A stretch of 64,000 nucleotides of DNA from Phytophthora hibernalis. Taxonomy: Eukaryota; Oomycota; Peronosporomycetes; Peronosporales; Peronosporaceae. This document shows, piece by piece, positions 21,945 through 32,307 of the stretch. The translations under genes and the position numbers were made by a program. The notes beneath the pieces are model-generated. The model was not told the DNA's origin. It ran no database searches and saw only the letters and a list, made by a program, of their open reading frames with translations. Within the stretch, counting starts at the first letter, position 1; each line of letters starts with the position of its first letter. The stretch lies in assembly GCA_012656075.1 (NCBI GenBank), contig JAAKBF010000227.1, forward strand, positions 248,001 through 312,000, given 5' to 3'.

Positions 21945-22997
21945 ATGACGTACTCCCCTGACTTCCGTTGGCGTGCCGTGTCTCTGCTTCACGTGTATGG
22001 CATTGATGCTGGCTTTATCAGTGATTTTTGGGCCCAAGCACCGCACAATTTTTTGCTGGTACAGCCTATTCCTGCAGAAAGGAGTCGTGGACGAGGAGGA
22101 TTGCCTTTACGATGTCGTTCAGGACGTTTGTAACTACGTAAAGAGGCATCCGACATTTTATTTAGAAGAACTACAGGCCTACTTGCTCGAAGAGCACCCT
22201 TCAGTGAAGAACGTATCCGTGTCGACTATTTGCCGCGCACTGCACTTTGACTTGGGGCTTACACGAAAAGTTCTCACCCGTGCTGCCAGAGAGTGTGCCA
22301 GCAGAGGTTTGTAGCTTTCATATTTGTATTTTATTTTATTTATTAACCTTCTGCCGGTTTCTCTAGGTCGCGAACTACAAGGCCAAGTTGCACACCATAT
22401 ATTCATTCCCCGAGCAGCTGATATTTATCGATGAAACATCAAAGACGGTCGACATGCCTACCGTCGATATGGGTGGTCACCTCGCAACAGTCAGTGCGTT
22501 GTTAAAATTCATTTTTCACGAGAGCAACGGCGCTCAATATTTGCGGCCATCGACCACAGCGGCTTCGTTGCGTGGGAGACGACACCAGGCACATTCACGC
22601 GGTCATCATTTCACCGTGCGTTTGTCAAGAATGTGGTCCCTCTACTTAATCCGTGGCCCCTACCAAGGTCTATTGTCATTTTAGACAATGCAAAAATCCA
22701 CTTATACAGCGAGTTGGAGCAAGTCGTGCACCAGACAGGTGCAAGGCTCCTGTTCCTACCTCCTTACTGTCCAGAATTGAATCCAATCGAAATTGGTTTC
22801 GGGTCTCTGAAAAGTGGATTCAGCGAAATGCAAATTTGGTATTTCCTCTTTATCCTGATCTCGTGTTAGAGGTGGCGATGAAGGCGTGCGTTGGGCGAAC
22901 TGAAAATGGAGCCTTAGGAATCTATGGACACTACGGATATGACGTCAATTGTCTCCGCGATAGGCCTTTTCAAACTTTGTCTAAACCAAAAGAATAA
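21945..22997 (+). CDS. Tc1/mariner-superfamily (IS630-type) transposase
   Basis: Cut-and-paste transposase. N-terminal helix-turn-helix (MTYSPDFRWRAVSLLHVYG, later HRTIFCWYSLFLQKGVV), then the DDE core: LIFIDETSK (first Asp, about 22421-22447), SIVILDNAKIH (second Asp, about 22672-22704) and YCPELNPIE (final acidic residue, about 22767-22793). The end is NGALGIYGHYGYDV. A 60-base intron (22307-22366) interrupts it. Frame changes near 22025, 22447 and 22810 are each explained by one base missing from a T, G or A run, so the gene may be intact and the element autonomous. It faces the accessory gene, with 49 bases between stops. Confidence 0.85.
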
Positions 22998-23046
22998 CAA
23001 TTCAGTCTGTTGTCATGTTCATCTGTTGTTGAAATGATATGCCTAA

Positions 23047-23908
23047 TTAAAAGACTCGGCTGGTTACCTGATTCTCATTGTCATCATCACAATGATCAAC
23101 GTCCTCCATGTCCTGGCCCGGTGGCTCGACAGGAACAAACCCGTGGTAAATTCCCTCCGTGAACAGGTCGTGCGCAGGAAGCCCGAGTGCGTTACGAAGG
23201 GAGGGTACATCTACTCGAAAATCAGTCCAGTTGCCATTGACCTCAAGGCTAATTGTTGCTACACGCTGCTCCGCATCCTCCGTCAGTCCTGTGGCTGATG
23301 ATGACACTGAGGCGTCAAGTGCCACCGCTTGACGTGTGGTGTTATCGTCATGCATCGCGAAAGGTGTATCGTCTGGTTGGCGGGCATGCGTAGTCACTGC
23401 ATGGTTAAGAGCAATTGGGCTGAGCGTAATACCGTTTTCTTCCTGGAAGCGCTGTACAGCAATTGTCGCGTCACGAATTCGAGCAGCTGTCGCACGATGC
23501 ATTGTTGGCCTGGCGGCGGCTCGCTCTTGGCAGTAGACGAACAATTCAAACCGCAAGTTGCCGTTAACGTCTTGCCCCCATGCCTCTTTATCCTTTTCGA
23601 CACTCGCTTTACTCTTTGCATGAGCAGCGCTGTGAAATTTTCGTCGTTGATGACTTCGAAGCGATACTGCGCTGCCCCTTGCTCGCTTTGAAGTATATGT
23701 CCTCATCATTTAGGATCAGCTTGCTAAAGGATTTATCCTGCAAAATCCCGAGCACTTTAGCGCGAAGTACACTGTAACGCTCGTTGACTGTAAACTGGAA
23801 CGCAATTGTCTTGTCACCACGAGGGTTTCGCTGAATGGTGCTTTTCTTAGCCGTTAAAATAGCGCGTAGTTCAACATTCGCTGGTAGGCACTCAACAGGC
23901 AGCTCCAT
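23047..23908 (-). CDS. Transposon accessory protein of unknown function
   Basis: About 285 residues from ATG 23908 (MELPVECLPANVELRAIL), with no domain I recognise. The N-terminal part looks like a beta-rich domain (KTIAFQFTVNERYSVLRAKV, KLILNDEDIYFKASKG). The middle is helical and Arg/Ala-rich (LRFELFVYCQERAAARPTMH, RATAARIRDATIAVQRFQEE). The C-terminal domain is VATISLEVNGNWTDFRVDVP / LRNALGLPAHDLFTEG and ends in an acidic tail (GQDMEDVDHCDDDNENQ). Two frame changes near 23650-23690 each fit one missing base in a G or T run. A diverged homologue sits in the same convergent position beside the transposase remnant in both palindrome arms (29927-30603; 32624-33300). It could be a DNA-binding or regulatory partner of the transposase; this is inference. 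Confidence 0.6.
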
Positions 23909-24818
23909 GGTAACTGAGTACACACAGTTCAATACATGTACAAAATAAACTCATTGCGTTAAAATACGAATATCATTTTAATAACTTAGCGTACCTCCGT
24001 CAAAAGCGCCTTGGTAGCACACGATAGGACGTGCACGTGCTTGTCTTCGATGATAGAGGCTAGCCGGAAATACTAAAACAAAACGCAGCATAACAAAATT
24101 CAGCGATTCGCGTTGTAGTAGATTGTACGAGTCACTGTACGCTGCATACCGGTGTCTGCTGAAGCTCGGGGTTTATAATTTGCTTGATTTTCGTCTATCT
24201 GTAACACCATTGAATGCAATGTGCACGTCAGTTAGTACGGAGGCTGCTGATTGAGTACTAGAATCGCCAATTGGGTACCAACCTCTGCGCGGTGCCGCTT
24301 CCAACGGGTTAGGAGCCTCGCGCTGCCTTCGTGCAACAGGGACCTTCATAAAATCAAACCAACCGAGTTAAAGTGTGAGTGTTTAGCTCCGCACTCAGTG
24401 AGAGTTACATACAAGCTTACTGATGCTGCTTCCAGCACACCGATGCGAGGAGAATGCGACAGACGCGGCTAGATGAGTTTTTGGGGTCCTTGGTGGCAAC
24501 CTGAGGCTGTATAGTATCATGACGAACGCGTATGGTTAGTGAGAGAACTCCGCTCAAGGGCAAAGAATGACCTTATACCGTTTGTATCCCTGCGTCTGTC
24601 TTGGTCGTTTCGTAAGTGGTGGTGACACTGGCTCCGCTGGGCAAACAGATGTGGCCATAATCATGTTGGGGAGGTTTTGAAATGGCACTTTGCTTGAGAG
24701 GATAGGGCATAATTGCGAGATGAGAAGTCTGAGATAGCCATGACTCCGTAGCCATCTTAGATCTGGGGAGTCTGTTTTAGTTGGTTAAAAGCGAAGACAA
24801 AATACCTGCAAAGCACAA
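23909..24818. other. Non-coding part of Tc element
   Basis: About 900 bases between the accessory gene start and the right inverted end. One 60-codon minus-strand frame (24573-24755) resembles nothing known. Probably 5' region and subterminal sequence of the element. Confidence 0.5.
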
Positions 24819-24820
24819 TA

Positions 24821-25239
24821 CATGCGTCAAATGCTGGACTGTTTCAGTACATCGACATCAAGGCAGTAGGATGCCAGTACTCGCAAAAGAAAGGAACAAA
24901 ATCACAGACGCCACACATAGTAATGTGGCTAGAAGAATTCTAGGGATCTATTAGCTAAAGTTAAATAGACATCATTAGTACTACTACTATTAATAACACG
25001 TGTTTAGGGTTTTAAATGGCTAAAAGTACCACAAAGTCGTCTGACCGCGAGAGGCGTTGATCGATGATGTGGGTAGTCTCGCTATGCTGAAGAGTGAACG
25101 CACGGTCTCCATGATAACAGCGCTTGGGACCTCAAAGTCGTTGCCGAAACGGCAGCGATTTTTGCCATTTGAGGGTGCTGAATGCATCTGTGTTCGTGAA
25201 TGCCGGTACGTGTATGGTTATCCTGAAGAAAATATGGCT
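24821..25239. other. Arm sequence without recognised gene
   Basis: AT-rich sequence between the Tc insertion site and the MULE target duplication. The counterpart is 37995-38415. A short frame there reads RFGNDFEVPSAVIMETVRSL but is too short to name. Confidence 0.45.
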
Positions 25240-25689
25240 TATTAATAAGGCACCCGTTGCTGCAACCAACGGGTGCACATGGGACGGAGCAGGATAAAGT
25301 TATAACGCCCAACCGTGCCCCACCAGCACGCAATCGTACCCGGTTTTGACCGTCTGACGCCCATGTTGTGCCTGACTGAGCACCCAAATCAGGAGAGCCG
25401 GCGTAAAATATTATACACTATAGTATAGTATAGTGACTATACATGATGGCCTGAAGATACGAAAGAGCCGGAGTGGTCAGACATGGGTAAGTAGTGGCAA
25501 CGCCAAAGTCGAAGCGGGGGATAGAAAACGGGTTTCGCTGTTCTAAAACATTTCACTCAGAGGACCTAGTGTCTCTATGGCCAACACTTAGCAAGATCAA
25601 CCATATCACTCAACAAACATAGTTAGATGCAACATGAACAATGTCAGCCACTTAGCTACTGCTTCTCCTTTCTTCTTTTCTGCTGTCAG

Positions 25690-26635
25690 TCACTTAGCTA
25701 CTGCTACTCCTTTTTCTTTCATGCACATGCGTAAGTAGCGGTAGCGCATGCACTGCAGGGTCTTCTTATCGAGGTGACCGAGTGGCTCTGACCCACAAAG
25801 TCCAGCAAGACGAACACGCCGCAGTTGTAACTGTCGCTTTGGACGCCCAGGGCAGGATCGTGGGACACTAGACGGAACCTGGGTCTGACTTCTTTCGGTA
25901 GCATAGTGATCAGTCGTTGTGCCACGGCACGAACAGTGGAAATGTAGGAGGACGCCATAGAATCGTAGACGTACACTCTACCTTTATCCAGATCCATCAG
26001 CACACCACACCAGTGATTGTTGTTGCAGTTCATTGGGCAGAGGATTTTCATCTTCTTGGTGGCACCTGCCAACGCTCGTTTAAAATGCTCACTGTCCGTC
26101 GTAATAGCTCCGTTCGAAATCCCTAGATTTGACGGGTCAATCACTCGAACGTTGGGGTCCGCACCAAACAGTTTATGCAGTATCATCTGCGTGACTTGAG
26201 CGCTTAGGGTTTCCTTTGCAGCCAAGTCTACCATGTCTGCATACTCGGTTGACATTATTGGCAGGCTTTCCAATTGTGTAGGTATAGCGGTGTCCTCTTT
26301 GATGTAGAAACTAGAGTTTCCGTAACGCGTGAAGTCTACCTGCGCAATCCAATCCAACGCTCTTTTGATCTTCTTCACAGTTTTAACGGCCGTGTGCCAC
26401 TTTCTCATGAGCGCTACAGAAGAGTTTGCGAATACTCCGAGGCCAATGATCTCTAGTGCCAGCTGCATCTCCAACGTTCCCGGTTTTTCGCTTGGTATGC
26501 CGTGTCTTTAGCCGTGCGCTTGGTGATTAATTCCATGGGGAAGATTCGGACCACCTCTTCTGGCCGCATTAGAGTTTTCGTGGGCGGGAGCTTTGCTAGC
26601 TCATGCGCAATGGGGGTTTGGCTTATTAGGGAAGA
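25690..26635 (-). CDS. Ulp1-like C48 cysteine protease of MULE (left copy)
   Basis: SUMO-protease-type domain. The catalytic set is visible: His in NNHWCGVLMDL, Asp in GRVYVYDSM, Gln and Cys in GVQSDSYNCGVFVLLDF. The start is unclear: sequence IAHELAKLPPTKTLMRPEEV lies upstream in frame and probably belongs to the same protein, or to the transposase through an intron. The extreme C-terminus continues after a frame change as DKKTLQCMRYRYLRMCM to a stop at 25690. MULEs with Ulp1 genes are known in plants; the role in transposition is unknown. The left copy differs from the right by homopolymer lengths only, as far as I can see. Confidence 0.75.
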
Positions 26636-26639
26636 TGAA

Positions 26640-29468
26640 CTACTTGAACTGCAAGAGCTTCTCGTGGGACGACTTGTATGTAGGCTCACCATCAAGCAGT
26701 TCGTAAACAGTTAATAAACTCATTTGGCGTTCGTGCATGTCCAAGTCATGTTGCACCATAGCGATAGCCTGGTTCCGCTTTGCTTTGGCGTGCTGCGTCT
26801 TTTTCTTCGGGCGCCCTCTGAATTTGGGAGGGCTCACGATCCGGTAATCGTCGGTGAAAGTTGCAAGAGCAAGTGTCGGGCCTTGGTTGAGATTTTCTTC
26901 GGGGGGGTCGTTCTCAACGCCGAACTCCTCACCTTCCGTACCCACCTCTGTCCGACCTGCTCCCAACTCATCACTACCAGTGCCCATCTCGTTCCCGTCT
27001 GAGACCAACTCGTCACAAACCGTGCCCAAATCCGGAGATTCTGCGCAAACTTGAGTGATTTCTACCGAAGGAGCGGACGCCACACTTTGACTACCAGTAT
27101 CTAATGATCTGAGCCGTAATTCGCACCACATCCACCTCTTTGGTCACCACTTCGCCTTCTGATGTATGAGGATGCCTTCCGAATAAAGAGCACATGACGG
27201 CACGGCAACAACCGCGAAGACATGAACAAACACGAACAAGACCATTCGACTGTGACAGAAAATTCACTGTGAGGCTCATCAAAAGCGTCTTCATCCTGTG
27301 ACGTACACTGGATCAAGATTACTCCTGGGGCCGGCTCGTGAAACTTGTACTTCGCAGCTGTGATCGCGAAGTGGTACTGTTCGTACACAAGCCCACACGT
27401 GATCACTCACCAATTTCGAGAGAAACTCCATATCGTGATCATATTTCGGGTCATGCACGACTGATAGTTTGTAGACCGCATTGAGGAACTTCCTCTCCTC
27501 TTGCGCTTGATATACCATAATTGATACAATGCAGCATGAAGGAGTCTACAAGATCTTTCAACTGCTTCCACGATGATTCGAGACGGTTGTTGGTGTTGTT
27601 ACCTAGTGTGCAAACATTCTGCCTTTCAAACGCGCACCACATTTGACGACAGCTATCCCAATTTTTCACGAAATAAGTTTCAAATGGATGCTTGTTCTGT
27701 TCGCCATCTTTACCAACTGTGCCCAGCTCCGCCCGACAGGTGCCCGTACCAGACCGACCAGATCACCAACTGCGGCACCAGCTGCACCAAACTCAGCACG
27801 ACTGGCGCCCAACTCAATCTGTCCAGAACGCATGGTCTCGACTGGTACTTTACCAGTATAATATGCCGCATGTACTCGCGCAATTGCAGGTAATGCTTCT
27901 CAGTCTTCGTGTACACCAGTAAGTTGGTCAACCCGTCCAGTTGCTGCTTCCGCCAAGATTTGAATCCGTAGTCCTTTGACGCAATCTGCTCCCGCAGATA
28001 TTTCAACACATGAAACTGACACAATAGAAGCGTCGCATCCAGAAAAGCTTTCTTCAGCACACCGATCTCGCCAAAATCTTTGTCGATCACTATGCATTGG
28101 ATGCGACTCCGTTGCGCTTGAACTCCTCGAGTGCCGTCGACAGCGTTGGGTTGCGCTCATTTTGAAGAACGGCATGCTGTTCAAACTGACCCTTGCCGAA
28201 TGCGTCGTGTGCCATGATGGAGAAGACCTTGTACTTGGACAAATTTGTGCCGTGCGTGGCGTCGATCAATATGACCTCTGGAAAACGGTGGAAGAGTTCC
28301 CGCATGTGCTTCGTTTGCAGCGTAATACACGTAGCTACAGTCTACCACATAACAACAAGTCAAATAAAGTCCGGTTTAAATGTAGCTCTGACAGCCTTCG
28401 TACCTTATCATGCACGGAGTCGACGAATACTCCTCCCACATCCCCTGGCTCTCGAGAGAAGTCGGCCATCCATTGCTTCAGTCTTTTCGCGGAGGTCAGA
28501 GCTGTGCGGTTCCGTTTCTTCAGCTTACGGACCAAATTGTGTACATCCTGGCTCGTCGGGTTGCAGCTGTAGATAAATTGTAGGATGCGTTTCTTTTTGG
28601 CACCGGCTTTTATCAGCTCTGTGACAGTACCAGCCACTTCAGGTGATAACGCAGTTCGGTTGTGCGGATAATGGTCGAACGAACGTTTCGTGAGCGGATG
28701 GTTATGCTCCAAACGCGCTGAAGTAATCCTCAGTACGAAAGTAGGAGCTGCTGCCGCTGAATCAGCCACTTGCACGCACGCATTGATCTACAAAATGACA
28801 CAAATAATTTTAATCCCACAGACGACCAACCCACACCCAAATTCACACCAACCGATCCCAAATGAGCCCAACTGAACCCAACCGAACCCAATACACACCT
28901 GCACGTCGCAATCGAATGCTCTCGACTCTTGGCGCTTCTTCTTGCCTTGGCCTCGCGGCTTGTATTTCCCTGCGTGCATACAGACGAATGTCTTCCCGTA
29001 GAACACCCATTCTTCGGGCACAAGCGGCGTCGTGGACCCGGAAACTTGGATTTTCTTGTTTCTCGACGCGACCTTGTTGTTGGTGCGAACGCGGAAGCTC
29101 TTCACACAGCAGATATAACATTTGCAAGTTAGAACGACGTGCATCACCTATCGTACCCAGTACGTCAAACCTTACGTGGTATGTGTCAGCAGAATAGGCC
29201 TTCAGGTAGCTGTCTAAGGCATCCCAAGAAGCAAATTCGGTCTGTTCCAGTGGTGGCCCCCACACAATTGTCTGCGCGTCGCTCTGGGTCGCTTGGCGCC
29301 GGCCGGAATCATCCGACCGGCGCTGCTTGACGTGGAACTGCTGGTACCAGACGATTCATCCGCCGAGTCAACCCACTCCTCATCGCTCTCGGCCTCCGCT
29401 TCGTTGTCACTCGCTCGCCTCTGTCGCGGCGGACGCACCGCTGCTTTGGCGCGCAGGTTGGATGCCAT
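26640..29468 (-). CDS. MULE transposase, FAR1 + DDE + SWIM (left copy)
   Basis: From ATG 29468 (MASNLRAKAAVRPPRQRRAS): an acidic tail, then a FAR1-type zinc-binding domain (VFYGKTFVCMHAGKYKPRG ... LEHNHPLTKRSF). The MULE catalytic domain follows (VILIDATHGTNLSKYKVFSI; VIDKDFGEIGVLKKAFLDA; LLLCQFHVLKYL), then a SWIM zinc finger (WSCSCLFMSSRLLPCRHVLF) and a basic RGRPKKKTQHAKAKRNQ near the end. Introns are likely after SADTYH, after FDCDVQ (the T/G-rich one at about 28788-28900) and after DSVHDKV. Frame breaks at 28140 and 27530 and a G-run difference from the right arm near 26905 leave its integrity uncertain. Confidence 0.75.
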
Positions 29469-29685
29469 GGCTTCCTGGCTGTGGCTGATTTCCCCGTTGC
29501 AAAAACGAATGGGGATATATACAGCTATACGAGTGTATATCAACCGGACGGATATCGAAGAAGGGGTTAGGAAAAAACTGAGAAAAACATGGTACCGTCC
29601 CATGTGCTTGAGTTGGTTGCAGCACTCACTCCCTATTAATAATCCCTCAGCGACCAGGCCGATTTACCCCTTTTCCAAAAATCCA

Positions 29686-29710
29686 AACATGTTGTAGGAT
29701 ACAACATGTT
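29686..29710. repeat. 11-bp hairpin beside MULE (left)
   Basis: AACATGTTGTA and its exact inverse are separated by GGA. The mirror copy is at 33519-33543. It may be a terminus or footprint of the neighbouring Tc-type element. Confidence 0.6.
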
Positions 29711-29926
29711 AATGCCAGGCTATACTTGGTACTAGTATTCGTTTAAGTGCGAGTACATTTTCTGAAAAACGTGACATTCCAGTTGGAGCATAGATTTGGC
29801 GGGAGAAGCTAAGGAACACGCACCGGTGCAAAAAAGCTCTTAAATTAACAGCGCGTTATTTAATTACCGGTACAGTACCAACCACTTCAAAGCGTATAAT
29901 ACGAAACTTTGCCTGTTGCTACCAAC

Positions 29927-30603
29927 ATGTACCTGCACGTGGGCTGTATAATACGGAGTACGAATACGTGCGAGGATACTACCATCTACTTGAAGCCAAG
30001 TCTGGGCGCGAAGCAGGTAGCGTGGATCGCATTGAATGCTTCCAACTGGAGAGAGTACATGGAGGTCGCCAAAGCGAATCATGACAAGTGTAGGACTGAC
30101 AAAGGGCCGTTTGTATTGAGGCTATTCATTTTTGCTGCAAGGGAGTCAACGGCTCAAACGGTAGGTATTCGCCGGGCAACAGCGTCCAGGATTCAAGACG
30201 CAGCTAGGTCCATCGACGGCTACCTGCTAGAGCGTGGAGACGTTCGTGTCGGGCCTATTGCGCGAACCTACTGGGAGACTACACACGCTAGACAACCGGA
30301 AGTACTGAGCCTTCCGTCCCTGAAAATGCAACCTTTCGCCAGACGCAGCATCTCGATTCGATGCGGTCCGAGCCACCGTCGGCGACAACTGAACCTCTTC
30401 GTCGAACAATCTCTGTTCGTCTAAACGGCTCGTCGGATTTACAGTTGTCGTTTGACGTTCAGGAGCGTAGAGCTGCACTAGGCTTGCCCAACTACATCCT
30501 AGTAGCCGAAGGTGTCTTTGCTGCTTTCCATCCTCCGGAAGAACCAACCGAGGACATGGTCGATGCCGAGCACCTCGTTGTGGGAGAGCGCATGGCCGAT
30601 TGA
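29927..30603 (+). pseudogene. Accessory gene of second Tc-type element (left copy)
   Basis: Diverged homologue of the accessory protein at 23047-23908: CEDTTIYLKPSLGAKQVAWI, VLRLFIFAARESTAQTVGIR, RATASRIQDAARSIDGYLLE and TTHARQPE. After a frame change at about 30360 it reads TISVRLNGSSDLQLSFDVQE, RRAALGLPNYILVAEGVF and EDMVDAEH. The N-terminal 75 residues of the family are missing. It points at the transposase remnant 30664-30821, the same convergent layout as in the intact element. Confidence 0.7.
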
Positions 30604-30663
30604 GTAGGACAGATAAGGCTAAACACACGCTGTAATACATTTTTATCTCGCTACGCTCGCTGC

Positions 30664-30821
30664 CTACTTCCCTGGCTCTACGTGACCATTTTCCTTGAAC
30701 TGCTTGTACCATCGGCTGACTGTGCGACCCGAGACATCGAAAATCCTACCGACAAGGTCGCACGGGACGCTGTAGGCATAGTGCAAACGATTGCACGCCA
30801 TCGAAATTCAGCGCTGTACAT
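30664..30821 (-). pseudogene. Tc-type transposase, N-terminal remnant (left copy)
   Basis: Minus strand reads MYSAEFRWRAIV then, after one base, LHYAYSVPCDLVGRIFDVSG and RTVSRWYKQFKENGHVEPGK-stop. It is clearly related to MTYSPDFRWRAV...RTIFCWYSLFLQKGVV of the transposase at 21945. The catalytic domain is gone, so the element lost its centre. Confidence 0.75.
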
Positions 30822-30929
30822 GAGAACTGTTGCCAATTCTGTTATACTTCAAAAGTTTGAATTAACCACTCTCTCTTCCGCCTCCATTCAAAGCATACGC
30901 TTTAATCCTCGGGAAGTAGGTTGGCAATA

Positions 30930-31760
30930 AGCATGGAGCGGTAGATCGTCTTGGTCACCGAGATCTCCTTGGTGATGATCGTCCCTGCCGGGCGTCGCGC
31001 CGAAGATCGCTGAGCTGGCACCTGCTCGACGAAAGGCCAAATGACCAATTTTCCATCGAAAACCTGGTGCGTGGAGGGTCGTACCTCGGGCGGCCCACGG
31101 CGGACAAAAACATCACCCGAGTGATGAAGCGCTTGCTGCGCAGACGACGCACAGGTGCTTCTTCGCCCGACAACAGCAGGAACCGACGGGTGGGCTGCGT
31201 GATGTAGAAGATCTTCTCATCCACGTGCACAGTGTTCAGCATGTTATCGTACAGCATGGACTCGTGGCGGATATGTGAGAGGGAAACTGCAAGCGCTGCA
31301 ACTTGTTGGTCTCCGACAACATGGGCTTCACCACGCTCGTATGCGAGCGCAACTTGCCTTGCTTTAGCTGCACAAACAGCGTCCTAGGGGCCATACCACA
31401 CGCTGCAACAGCAGTGTGCACGGTGGATCGTTCTTCGACAGGGACACCCCGCAGACGCTCGAGAGTCGGGGCGTGGTCAGACCCACGTCGTCCACTGCGA
31501 CCCCTGCGTGACGTCGATTCGAAACGGCCAGTGCTTGCCGCCACCGGCTTGGCCCGGGCCCAGAGGCGAGAGATGATGGAGGGATGGATGCCCTCTGCTG
31601 CGGCAACAGCCGAGAGGTCTCCGCGCTTCAGGTGTCCGTTGTTAGAGCGCAGTAGCAGGGCGCCCAGGATGTGACGTCAGTCAGCTTCGTCTTGGAGGAT
31701 GGTGGTCTTTGCCATGATGCTGGTTGTGGTGCTTGAGGAGAGGGTGGGCGAAATTGGTAG
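30930..31760 (-). pseudogene. Dead Tc1/mariner-like transposase in spacer
   Basis: Minus-strand pieces: SIISRLWARAKPVAASTGRF-type N-terminus, CGMAPRTLFVQLKQGKLRSH, TSVVKPMLSETNKLQRLQF, then NTVHVDEKIFYITQPTRRFL (first catalytic Asp, Trp replaced by Ile in the usual DEKWFY) and RFITRVMFLSAVGRPRYD. Several frame changes; the part after the first catalytic motif is short. It belongs to a different Tc1 subgroup from the element at 21656. Confidence 0.75.
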
Positions 31761-32012
31761 TGAGGCTTTATGTTCCAGAGTGCTTCGACACGCTGGCCCC
31801 GGTCAACCAGCCATTGCAACGCCAATACTTCGTCCCATACAGATCTGAGCACACCAAACGAATGGCGACAATAAGCTGCGTCTTTTGGTACGGTTTGCAC
31901 CTTGTTTTGGGATAATTAGAAGGTAAGCGCAGCGAATTTTGAGTATTGTGCTATCTTTCCTGAACGGAGTGGTACGTGTAAGTTAGGGCGTTTTTAAAGA
32001 GTCGACCGCTGC

Positions 32013-32039
32013 AAACGTATCCGAAATACGGATACGTTT
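32013..32039. repeat. Perfect 11-bp hairpin in spacer
   Basis: AAACGTATCCG / CGGATACGTTT with a 5-base loop (AAATA). No coding frame spans it. Confidence 0.75.
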
Positions 32040-32307
32040 AGTGATTGACGATGACGATACCCCAACAGCTTGCACCGTTGATGGTAGTGCGAGAAGCGAC
32101 CTTGCTCGAATCCTGGACGATGATCTGAAATCGCATTCTGAAGCTTAAAAAGTCGGATGCTGCATAAAACACTGTCCCTAGGCAGTCTTCCAAACAATAA
32201 TTATTGTGAAAACCGACTACTTTGTCCTGTGAAAGACCAAGTACTGTCGCAGGGCTAAATCATTGCATATGGCGACAGTAAAATGATATATAAAAAAGGA
32301 TAAGCCG

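Larger units (their letters stand above)
21656..24818 (+). mobile_element. Two-gene Tc1/mariner-like element, only in left arm
   Basis: Flanked by TA at 21654-21655 and 24819-24820. The right arm has the undisturbed target (GCATGTACATGCG, TA at 38416-38417). The inverted ends are TAGTGCTTTGCA (21656) and TTGTGCTTTGCA (reverse strand from 24818), 11 of 12 matching. The length of 3,163 bp is about twice a usual Tc1 element. It contains a plus-strand transposase (21945-22997) and a convergent minus-strand accessory gene (23047-23908). The precise filled/empty pair dates the insertion after the arms formed, or shows a precise excision from the other arm. Confidence 0.93.
25249..29633 (-). mobile_element. 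MULE transposon with Ulp1 protease (left copy)
   Basis: The 39-base imperfect inverted ends (25249-25287 and 29595-29633) share GCTGCAACCAAC and GCACATGGGACGG, with 29 of 39 positions equal. Both sides carry the same 9 bp target duplication TATTAATAA (25240-25248 and 29634-29642), as expected for Mutator-like elements. The contents, read on the minus strand, are a FAR1/MULE/SWIM transposase and a Ulp1-type protease. It is present at the mirror position in the right arm, so it was there before the inverted duplication. Confidence 0.93.
13587..30909 (+). repeat. Left arm of giant inverted repeat
   Basis: Base i in this arm matches base (about 60070 minus i) of the opposite strand from the outer edge to 21655, and (about 63230 minus i) from 24819 to 30909. 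The shift of about 3.16 kb equals the Tc element present only here. By eye the arms differ only at scattered substitutions and homopolymer lengths. Order outward to inward: PDR-B, DENR-like pseudogene, ankyrin gene, Tc element, MULE, Tc-type wreck. Confidence 0.95.

Noticed and set aside
24573..24755. 60-codon minus-strand frame as a third gene of the Tc element
   Set aside because: Short, no motif, no counterpart seen in the second element.
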